From: Cypionkella aquatica
GTDB taxonomy: Bacteria; Pseudomonadota; Alphaproteobacteria; Rhodobacterales; Rhodobacteraceae
DNA length: 64,000 bases
Direction of reading: 5' to 3'
NCBI RefSeq assembly: GCF_030161095.1
Contig: NZ_BSPP01000002.1
Coordinates: 62,001-126,000, forward strand
Each line of letters starts with the position of its first letter. The stretch's first letter is position 1. The notes beneath the pieces were generated by a model. The model was not told the origin of the DNA. It did no database searches and worked only from the letters and a program-made list of their open reading frames with translations. The position numbers were made by a program, and so were the translations under genes. This document shows, in pieces, positions 53,786 through 60,445 of this stretch.

Positions 53786-54877
53786 ATGGCGAAGAAAAGC
53801 CTGAACTGGGAAGTCGCACCTTGGAACGACAGCCAGATGCTGGAATGTGCGATGGTGGTGCCGGAAAATGACGACACCGCCAGCTTTACCTTCCGCGCGC
53901 CGAACGGGGCTTGGTTTGACTATCAGCCGGGGCAGTTCATCACGCTAGATTTGCCGGTGGACCCGAAAAAGGGTGCGAAGGGCAATGTGCAGCGCACCTA
54001 TACGATTTCGTCGTCGCCCTCGCGGCCGCTGTCGATCTCGATCACGGTGAAGGCGCAAAGCACCAGCATTGGCACGCGCTGGATGTTGGACAATCTGAAA
54101 CCGGGGATGCAGATCAAGGCGTTTGGTCCGGCGGGGATTTTCAGTTTCCATCGCCATCCGGCGCAGAAATATCTGATGATCTCGGCGGGGTCGGGCATTA
54201 CGCCGATGATGTCGATGACGACATGGGCGTGGGATTCGGGGCAGATGCCGGACATCGTGTTCGTGCATGCCGCCAAGCGCCCGTCGGAAATCATCTTCCG
54301 CGAGCGGCTGGAGCAGTTTGCCAACCGGGTTCCGGGGTTGCAGTTGCGCTTTACGGTCGAAGAGTCGGACCCGTTCCGGGCTTGGCCGGGGTATAAGGGG
54401 CGCTTGAGCCAGATCATGCTGGGCCTGATGGCACCGGATTATCTGGAGCGCGAAGTGTTCTGCTGCGGACCCGAGCCGTTCATGCAGGCGGTGCGCGAGA
54501 TGCTGCAAAGCCTTGGCTATGACATGTCGCGCTATCATCAGGAAAGCTTTGGGCTGGCGGTCTCGACCGAGGCTGATGCGCCGGTGATCGACGATGTGAC
54601 GCCGGGCGAGGGTGTGAAGGCCGAGATTACCTTTGCCGACAGTGGCTTGGTGGTGGGCTGTGGTGAGACCGATACGGTTTTGGCGGTTGCCAAGCGGTCT
54701 GGGCTGAACATTCCATCGGGCTGCACCTTTGGTCTGTGCGGGACATGCAAGATCAAGAAACTCTCAGGCGAGGTGCATATGGTGCACAACGGCGGGATTT
54801 CGGATGATGATATTGCCGAGGGCTATATCCTTGCCTGCTGTTCCAACCCAATGGGCAAGATTTCGGTGGCGGTTTAG
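53786..54877 (+). CDS. gbcB: Ferredoxin-NAD(P)H reductase partner of the Rieske oxygenase (GbcB-like)
   Basis: A 363-residue electron-transfer protein with two parts. An FNR-like flavin reductase (about 30-255) shows FDYQPGQFITLDL, QRTYTISSSPSRP (flavin), MISAGSGITPMMSM and FCCGPEPFMQAV (nucleotide binding). A C-terminal plant-type 2Fe-2S ferredoxin (about 275-363) shows CTFGLCGTCKIKKLSGEV and a final Cys in ILACCSNP. It passes electrons from NAD(P)H to the oxygenase. The start is 3 bp after the oxygenase stop, so both genes lie on the riboswitch-controlled message. Confidence 0.86.
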   Translation: MAKKSLNWEVAPWNDSQMLECAMVVPENDDTASFTFRAPNGAWFDYQPGQFITLDLPVDPKKGAKGNVQRTYTISSSPSRPLSISITVKAQSTSIGTRWMLDNLKPGMQIKAFGPAGIFSFHRHPAQKYLMISAGSGITPMMSMTTWAWDSGQMPDIVFVHAAKRPSEIIFRERLEQFANRVPGLQLRFTVEESDPFRAWPGYKGRLSQIMLGLMAPDYLEREVFCCGPEPFMQAVREMLQSLGYDMSRYHQESFGLAVSTEADAPVIDDVTPGEGVKAEITFADSGLVVGCGETDTVLAVAKRSGLNIPSGCTFGLCGTCKIKKLSGEVHMVHNGGISDDDIAEGYILACCSNPMGKISVAV

Positions 54878-54885
54878 GTGGGCTC

Positions 54886-54906
54886 GGGTGGGTTTGACAC
54901 CCACCC
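54886..54906. terminator. Hairpin between convergent gbcB and holin-like genes
   Basis: Stem GGGTGGGT/ACCCACCC with loop TTGAC, beginning 9 bp after gbcB. No U-run on either strand; the role is inferred from position. Confidence 0.5.
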
Positions 54907-54919
54907 GGTACGCCTGCGC

Positions 54920-55321
54920 CTATTCCTTGGGACCTTTCGGCTTGCCGACCAGCAGGCCCAGTAGTGCGGCCCCCAGTGCCGGGCCAAGCAGCGTGAACAA
55001 GTTGGCATCGACATTGCTGGTCTTCAACTCGGTCAGCAGGGCTTGGGCTGCGGGGGATTGCAGCGGGCTGGCAGAGCGCAGCTTGACGCGGCCCAGCAGC
55101 AGGCAAACCACGGCCAGCACAAGGCCGCTGCCGCCAATCAGCAGAGCCGCGGGGATCGGCCCCAAGACATGCGCCAGCCAGATCCATAGCGCGGCGGCAA
55201 AGCCGATCAGCGCAATGATGGCAAAGATTGCGGCGGCTGCGAACAGGCCCGTCGCCTGCCCCAATCGCCGGGCCGCATGCGCCATGGCCAGACGCAGCGC
55301 CAGTATCATCACCGCCAACAT
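54920..55321 (-). CDS. Holin-superfamily-like membrane protein (second cassette)
   Basis: A 133-residue protein. A short amphipathic start (LRLAMAHAARRLGQATG) is followed by two transmembrane helices (FAAAAIFAIIALIGFAAALWIWLA and AALLIGGSGLVLAVVCLLLG). A linker and a third hydrophobic segment (LLGPALGAALLGLLVG) follow, with a basic end. The layout resembles YqjE/phage-holin-superfamily III proteins and the gene at 16206. Its start codon directly abuts the stop of the DUF883-like gene. Together with the AI-2E permease they form one unit behind an EcfG promoter. Function unknown. Confidence 0.68.
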   Translation of the reverse strand: MLAVMILALRLAMAHAARRLGQATGLFAAAAIFAIIALIGFAAALWIWLAHVLGPIPAALLIGGSGLVLAVVCLLLGRVKLRSASPLQSPAAQALLTELKTSNVDANLFTLLGPALGAALLGLLVGKPKGPKE

Positions 55322-55633
55322 CTAGCGACGCCCCCAGATCAGACCCAGCAGCAGCCCGGCACCCGCCGCCAAAGCAAGCGTCTGCAACGGGTTACGGCTG
55401 GTATGGCTGCGCAGGGCGGACAATTTGGCCTCGGCGCTTTCGCCCAGATCGGTCAGCCCGGTGACATCGGCAAGTTTGCCGCCCAAAGTCGCAGCCAAAG
55501 TGGTGCGCAGGGTTTCCGCGCCAGTCTGGCCAAGATCGCCCAAGGTGCTGACGATCTGCGCGATGTCGTCGCGCAGGGCGGCGATCTGGGACTCGAGCCG
55601 GGCAAGGTCTTGGTCTGTTGCGGTTTTGGGCAT
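55322..55633 (-). CDS. DUF883 (ElaB/YqjD-like) protein (second cassette)
   Basis: A 103-residue protein with a heptad-rich N-terminal helix (DQDLARLESQIAALRDDIAQIVSTL), an Ala/Gly helix and a C-terminal RNPLQTLALAAGAGLLLGLIWG anchor. This is the same plan as the DUF883-like protein at 16640. The ATG at 55633 has AGAGGA upstream; the longer open frame overlaps the permease gene in another frame and is rejected. It begins 23 bp after the permease stop. Likely an inner-membrane stress protein. Confidence 0.78.
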   Translation of the reverse strand: MPKTATDQDLARLESQIAALRDDIAQIVSTLGDLGQTGAETLRTTLAATLGGKLADVTGLTDLGESAEAKLSALRSHTSRNPLQTLALAAGAGLLLGLIWGRR

Positions 55634-55656
55634 GGTATCCTCTTCAGACGAGTGTG

Positions 55657-57573
55657 TCAGGCTTGGGGTATCAGATTGGGGGTCTTGCTGCGGCGGCGGG
55701 CAACGACGCGCGGCTGCGGCTTTTTCATCGCGGGCAGCGGCTTGGCGGGATCGCGCAGCCAAGCTGCATCCATCGCACTCTCTAGGCTGGTGACGGCGAA
55801 ATCAGCGCCGAGGTCTTCGGCTTCGGCCAGTTTGGCGGTCTGCACGATTTGCAGATGCCGCACGCCCGAGGCTTCGCTGGGAAGATCGGACGGCATTTGC
55901 AGGATCACCACGCCAACGCGCAGGTGCGGTGCCGCGCGTTTGATCCGGCGGATGTGCAGAAGCGATGCGCGGGTCGGGCGCGGGTCAAGGTAGCACAGCA
56001 GCAGGCAATCGGTGCTGTCGGTATCAAGCGCGGCAAGCCGCGTCGGCGACAGATCGGTGTGCGGATAGGATTGCACCGCAGCGCCTTCGGCATGGAGGCT
56101 TTGCCCCAGAACGGCGGCGGCGACATCGTCGATCGACGTGCGCCCGCCGATCACACCGATGCGGATGCCAAGACCGGGCAGGGCTGTCTCGGTCGGCGCG
56201 GCGCGCTCTGCCTCAACCTCGGCTTCCAGATCGTTCACCACTTGCATTGCGACCATGGCGAGGCGGTCTTGCTGCGCTGGCGTCAGCACACCGCGTTCGC
56301 TGTCATCTTGTGCCAACAGCAGCGCCGGGATCATCGTGGTTTGATAGTAGTCAACGATATCAAGCTCTTCCATCGCCTCGGTCGCGCCAAAGGTGGCCTC
56401 GACCGCATCGCCCGCCAGCATGCGTTGATACAGTTTGGCATGCGGGGCCAGCACAGGCTCGTCGCCAAAAAGGATGTCGAACAGCGCGAATTGCGGGATG
56501 TGACGGCCCAGCACCACAAGGCAGACGGTCAGCGGCGTTGACAGGATCAGGCCGAGAGGGCCCCAAAGGAAGGTCCAGAAGATTGCGGCGACGATGATTG
56601 CGAGCGGGCTGACCCCGGTGCGTGCGCCGTAAAGCCAAGGCTCGATCACATTGGAGGTGATCAACTCGACGCTGGCGAACAGCGCTGCGGTCCACAGCAG
56701 TGCTGACCAGTCTGGCGAGACGGCGAAGGCCAGAAACAGCGGGAAGGCGGCGGCAAGAACCGAACCGATATAGGGCACGAACCGCAGGATCAGGGTCAGC
56801 ATGCCCCATAGGGCGGCGTTCGGCACGCCGATGAAATACAGGCCGATGCCGATGGGAACCGCGTAAATGGTGTTCACCAAAAGCTGCACCAGCAGGTAAT
56901 TGGCGACCCGCGAGCCTGCTTCCTCCAGCACTTGGGTGGTGCGATACAGATCGTTGGTGCCGACAAGCCGGATGAAGCGGTCGCGCAGGTCTTCGCGTTC
57001 CAACAGCATGAAGATCACCACCACGATGACAAGGCCGACGGTGGCGATGGGGCTGATCAGCGGCAGCACCAGATTCTCTAGGAAAGCCAAAGCGTTGGAA
57101 GATTGGATCACCTCGACCGGCATCGGTTTGTCGACGCCTGTGGGCAGGGCCGCACCAATCTCGGAGTTGATTGCGGTGATCATGTCCGACAGTTTGGCGA
57201 CAAGGCCATTGTCGCCGCCCGTGGCTTTCAGGCTTTCAACTTTGGCGATGATATTGGCCTGAAAGATCGGCAGATTCTGCGCCAGCTGCGCGAGTTGCCC
57301 GGCAACAATGAATGAAAACAAGGCGATGGCCGAAAACGCGAGGGCGACCACCAGCAGCACTGTCCACAACAGCGGCAGACCCCGACGGCGCAGGGCGGTC
57401 ACCAAAGGCGACAGCGCAAAGGTGATCAGCATGGCAATCGCCAGCGGCACAAACACGTCTTGCGCGACAAAAAGCACGGCTGCCACGGCGACCACGGTGG
57501 CAAGTTGCGCCATCGTGATGCGGGCGCCACCGCCGGGCTGTTGCGGAAGTGGTGTCAGTTCATACCCAGGCAT
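55657..57573 (-). CDS. AI-2E/PerM-family permease with a C-terminal Rossmann-like domain
   Basis: A 638-residue protein. Residues about 20-350 form the AI-2E (PF01594-type) transporter: ALAIAMLITFALSPLVTALRR, the extracytoplasmic segment about 95-165, ANYLLVQLLVNTIYAVPIGIG, LRFVPYIGSVLAAAFPLFLA and LGLILSTPLTVCLVVLGRH. The remaining about 285 residues are soluble and unusual. They comprise a helical linker, then IRIGVIGGRTSIDDVAAAVLG and CLLLCYLDPRPTRASLLHIRR, alternating strand/helix as in a response-regulator or B12-binding-like fold, and a basic tail. Some family members move autoinducer-2 or act as ion exchangers. A GGAAC-N16-CGTT promoter lies 75 bp upstream, and two small stress genes follow. 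Confidence 0.83.
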   Translation of the reverse strand: MPGYELTPLPQQPGGGARITMAQLATVVAVAAVLFVAQDVFVPLAIAMLITFALSPLVTALRRRGLPLLWTVLLVVALAFSAIALFSFIVAGQLAQLAQNLPIFQANIIAKVESLKATGGDNGLVAKLSDMITAINSEIGAALPTGVDKPMPVEVIQSSNALAFLENLVLPLISPIATVGLVIVVVIFMLLEREDLRDRFIRLVGTNDLYRTTQVLEEAGSRVANYLLVQLLVNTIYAVPIGIGLYFIGVPNAALWGMLTLILRFVPYIGSVLAAAFPLFLAFAVSPDWSALLWTAALFASVELITSNVIEPWLYGARTGVSPLAIIVAAIFWTFLWGPLGLILSTPLTVCLVVLGRHIPQFALFDILFGDEPVLAPHAKLYQRMLAGDAVEATFGATEAMEELDIVDYYQTTMIPALLLAQDDSERGVLTPAQQDRLAMVAMQVVNDLEAEVEAERAAPTETALPGLGIRIGVIGGRTSIDDVAAAVLGQSLHAEGAAVQSYPHTDLSPTRLAALDTDSTDCLLLCYLDPRPTRASLLHIRRIKRAAPHLRVGVVILQMPSDLPSEASGVRHLQIVQTAKLAEAEDLGADFAVTSLESAMDAAWLRDPAKPLPAMKKPQPRVVARRRSKTPNLIPQA

Positions 57574-57647
57574 ATACGCCCTTTCGCCCCAAAGATTGCC
57601 AAGACCAGAGGGTGCGTTGGCGGGGTGTGTGTCAACCCCGTTAGCGA

Positions 57648-57672
57648 AACGCTGTGCTGGGCAATTGGTTCC
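57648..57672 (-). promoter_or_regulatory. EcfG-type promoter for the AI-2E/DUF883/holin operon
   Basis: Read on the minus strand: GGAAC (57672-57668), 16-bp spacer, CGTT (57651-57648). Exact consensus. The start codon of the permease gene is 75 bp downstream, and no other gene lies between. Confidence 0.75.
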
Positions 57673-57701
57673 CGTGCGGGGACGTTTAGATGGGTAAAGG
57701 T

Positions 57702-58400
57702 TCAGACCGAAACTTCGGCGCGCAGATCTTCGCGGGTGAAATCGGCGCGCGCGCCGGATTTGGCGACAGCGCCGCGGCGCAGCACATAGAAATGGTCGGC
57801 AAGGTTATAGGCGAAGTCGAAGTATTGCTCGACAAGGATGATCGCCATGTCGCCTTTGCCCTTCAGGTATTCGATGACTCGGCCAATTTGCTGAATGATG
57901 TTGGGCTGGATGCCCTCGGTCGGCTCGTCCAGCAGCAGGACTTTCGGGCGCATGATCATGGCGCGGGCGATGGCGAGTTGCTGTTGTTGGCCGCCGGAAA
58001 GATCGCCGCCACGGCGGGCGGTCATGTCTTTCAGCACCGGGAACAGGTCGTAGATTTCCTGCGGGATTTTATGATCGGGTTTGGGGAGGAGGGCGAAGGC
58101 AGTTTCCAGGTTTTCTTTGACGGTCAGCAGCGGGAAGATCATACGGCCTTGCGGCACAACGGCGAGGCCGCGCTGGGCCATGTCTTGCGGGCGGAGTTTG
58201 CCCAAGGTTTCGCCATCCAGTTCGACCGTGCCCGCAGAGCGCATATGGGTGCCTGCGAGGGCTTTCAGAAAGCTGGTTTTGCCGACGCCATTGGTGCCCA
58301 TGATACAGGTGACTTCGCCTGCTTTGGCGGTGAAATCAATGCCGTGCAAGATTTGTGAGCCGCCGTAGTGCAGGGTGAGGCCTTGGGTTTTGATCATCAT
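57702..58400 (-). CDS. urtE: Urea ABC transporter ATP-binding protein UrtE
   Basis: A 232-residue LivF-type ATPase. Walker A IMGTNGVGKTSFLKAL, QGRMIFPLLTVKENLETAF (Q-loop region), signature LSGGQQQQLAIARAMI and Walker B VLLLDEPTEGIQPNII. The GRMIFP-LLTVKENL segment and position as last gene of urtABCDE distinguish it from branched-chain amino acid LivF. Paired with UrtD it energises urea uptake. It overlaps urtD by 4 bp. Confidence 0.95.
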   Translation of the reverse strand: MMIKTQGLTLHYGGSQILHGIDFTAKAGEVTCIMGTNGVGKTSFLKALAGTHMRSAGTVELDGETLGKLRPQDMAQRGLAVVPQGRMIFPLLTVKENLETAFALLPKPDHKIPQEIYDLFPVLKDMTARRGGDLSGGQQQQLAIARAMIMRPKVLLLDEPTEGIQPNIIQQIGRVIEYLKGKGDMAIILVEQYFDFAYNLADHFYVLRRGAVAKSGARADFTREDLRAEVSV

Positions 58401-59140
58401 CCGCGCCCTAAATAGACGTCAATCACGTCTTGGTTTTTCGTCACATGGTCAAGCGAGCCTTCGGCCAGAACCGAGCCTTCGTGCAGCACTGTCACGCGGC
58501 AATTCAGGCGGCGCACAAATTCCATATCGTGTTCGACCACCACCACCGCGCGGGTTTTGGCGATATCGACCAAGAGTTCGGTGGTCTTTTCGCGTTCCGC
58601 CAGCGTCATGCCTGCGGCGGGTTCGTCGACCAGCAAAAGGCGAGGCTCTTGCGCCAGCAACATGGCGATTTCCAGCCATTGCTTTTGGCCGTGGCTAAGC
58701 TCGCCCGCTTTGCGCGGCAAGTGATCTGCGAGGCCGACTTGCTGCGCCAGTGCGGTGATGCGGTCAAGGTCGGGGCCTTTGACGCGCCAGCCCAGCACCC
58801 GCCACGGGCTGCGGGCGGCTTTCAGGGCAAGGGTGAGGTTTTCTGTCACCGTCTGGTCTTCAAACACCGTGGGGCGCTGGAATTTGCGGCCCACACCTGC
58901 GCGGGCGATTTTGGCTTCGGAGAGTTTCAGCAGCGAGGCGGATTTCTCGCCAAAGGTGACGGTGCCGCTGTCGGGTTTGGTTTTGCCGGTGACGATATCC
59001 ATGAAAGTGGATTTGCCCGCGCCATTGGGGCCGATGATGGCGCGGAGTTCGGCAGGGCCAATCGAGAAGGTCAGGTTGTTGATGGCGCGGAAGCCATCGA
59101 AGCTGACGGTGACGCCGGAGACTTCGAGAAGTTGGCTCAT
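58397..59140 (-). CDS. urtD: Urea ABC transporter ATP-binding protein UrtD
   Basis: A 247-residue LivG-type ATPase. Walker A IIGPNGAGKSTFMDIVTGK, RKFQRPTVFEDQTVTENL, a signature-like LSHGQKQWLEIAMLL (typical of UrtD, with SHGQ instead of SGGQ) and Walker B LLLVDEPAAGMTLAE. It overlaps urtC and urtE by 4 bp each, so urtCDE is tightly coupled. Confidence 0.95.
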   Translation of the reverse strand: MSQLLEVSGVTVSFDGFRAINNLTFSIGPAELRAIIGPNGAGKSTFMDIVTGKTKPDSGTVTFGEKSASLLKLSEAKIARAGVGRKFQRPTVFEDQTVTENLTLALKAARSPWRVLGWRVKGPDLDRITALAQQVGLADHLPRKAGELSHGQKQWLEIAMLLAQEPRLLLVDEPAAGMTLAEREKTTELLVDIAKTRAVVVVEHDMEFVRRLNCRVTVLHEGSVLAEGSLDHVTKNQDVIDVYLGRG

Positions 59141-60360
59141 TCCAGCGCCTCTTTCTCTTGCAGCGATCCTTGGTCTGGGCCGAGGGGGGCGCCTTTGCGG
59201 TCTGGAGCGTGAAAGCCTGCAAAGCGGTCAAACAAGCCGCCGATGCCTTTGGGGGCGAACAGGGTAACGCAGACGAAGGCGGCCCCGAGCAGGACTTGCC
59301 ACCAATCAACCCAGTTGATCGTCATGAACCCCAGCGGGATCGAGGGGGCGCGGCCACCGGTGAACCAACTGGACAGCAGCGAGACGACAGCGGCCCCGAT
59401 GACGGCACCGTACAGGCGGCCACGGCCCCCGATGGCGACCCAGACCGCGAGATAGATCGAGGCGATGGGCGCGAGTTCGGCGGGGTTGATGATGCCAGCT
59501 TGCGGGTAATAGAGCGCGCCTGCGATGGCGGTGATGATGGCGGTGAGGGTGAAGACGAACAGTTTGTAGCCTTCGACCGAGTAGCCAAGGAAGCGGACGC
59601 GGGCTTCGTCATCGCGGATGGCGCGGATCACCGAGCCGAATTTGCCGGAGGTGATCCATGTCAGGGCGAGGTAGGCCAGCGCGAGGGCGGCGGCAGAGGC
59701 CCAGAAGAACCACAGGCTGATGCTGTCTTGGCTGGTGGCGTCGAGGCCGGGGATGTTTTGCAGGCCAGAGAGGCCGTTGTTACCGCGCAGGCCAGAGTCG
59801 TTCTGGAACAGGTAGAGGGCGAGGGCGAGGGTCATCGCTTGGGTCAGGATTGAGAGGTAAACGCCTGTGACGCGGCTGCGGAAGGCGAGCCAGCCGAAGA
59901 TCAGGGCGAGCAGGCCGGGGAGAGCTATGACGAGGAACAGTTGCAGCGGCAGGCTGTGGGCGAAGGCCCAGATCGTGGGCAAATCGGATGCCCCGACGAC
60001 GCCGAAGATTTGGGAAGCGATGCCTTGCTGGATTTCCTCGGGCGTGGCGGGGAGGCCGGAATTGGCCAGTGAGGTGATGACGATTTCCTCGGTGCGGGCA
60101 TACATCAGCCACATGCCGATCATATAGCCACCAAGCGCGAAGAAGGCCATGTGGCCGAGCGACAGGATGCCTGCATAGCCCCAGATCAGGTCCATCGCCA
60201 GCGCGGCGAGGCAGAGGCAGAGGGTCTTGCCGAGGGTTTTCACGAAGGAGGTCGACATCAGCCCGTAGTGGGCGGCGAGGGTGGTGGCGAAGGTGAACAG
60301 CGCAAGGCAGATCAGGAAGATCAGCAGTGACGGGGTGCGGAGGAAGAAGCTGCGGGTCAT
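59137..60360 (-). CDS. urtC: Urea ABC transporter permease UrtC
   Basis: A 407-residue LivM-type permease with about ten helices. It has LAALAMDLIWGYAGILSLGHMAFFALGGYMIGMWLM, the long UrtC insertion with YLSILTQAMTLALAL and LSGLQNIPG, and IRAIRDDEARVRFLGYSVEGYKLFVFTL, the coupling-helix region. The C-terminus has FAPKGIGGLFDRF. It is separated from urtB by 85 bp that hold a GC-rich hairpin with a family B repeat. Confidence 0.95.
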   Translation of the reverse strand: MTRSFFLRTPSLLIFLICLALFTFATTLAAHYGLMSTSFVKTLGKTLCLCLAALAMDLIWGYAGILSLGHMAFFALGGYMIGMWLMYARTEEIVITSLANSGLPATPEEIQQGIASQIFGVVGASDLPTIWAFAHSLPLQLFLVIALPGLLALIFGWLAFRSRVTGVYLSILTQAMTLALALYLFQNDSGLRGNNGLSGLQNIPGLDATSQDSISLWFFWASAAALALAYLALTWITSGKFGSVIRAIRDDEARVRFLGYSVEGYKLFVFTLTAIITAIAGALYYPQAGIINPAELAPIASIYLAVWVAIGGRGRLYGAVIGAAVVSLLSSWFTGGRAPSIPLGFMTINWVDWWQVLLGAAFVCVTLFAPKGIGGLFDRFAGFHAPDRKGAPLGPDQGSLQEKEALE

Positions 60361-60377
60361 TTGGATGCCTTTACGCA

Positions 60378-60420
60378 GCGGGGGCCAGCCCCCGCACCCC
60401 CGGGATATTTATGAACAGAT
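60378..60420 (-). repeat. Hairpin plus family B repeat between urtB and urtC
   Basis: GCGGGGGC/GCCCCCGC (60378-60385 with 60388-60395) is an 8-bp stem with a 2-nt loop. It is followed by CCCCCGGGATATTTATGAAC, a copy of the ATATTT element seen at 41685 and 48787. It lies inside the urt operon and could reduce read-through into urtCDE or act as a processing site. Confidence 0.65.
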
Positions 60421-60445
60421 GAAAATGGAAAGCGGGGCTGCATGA

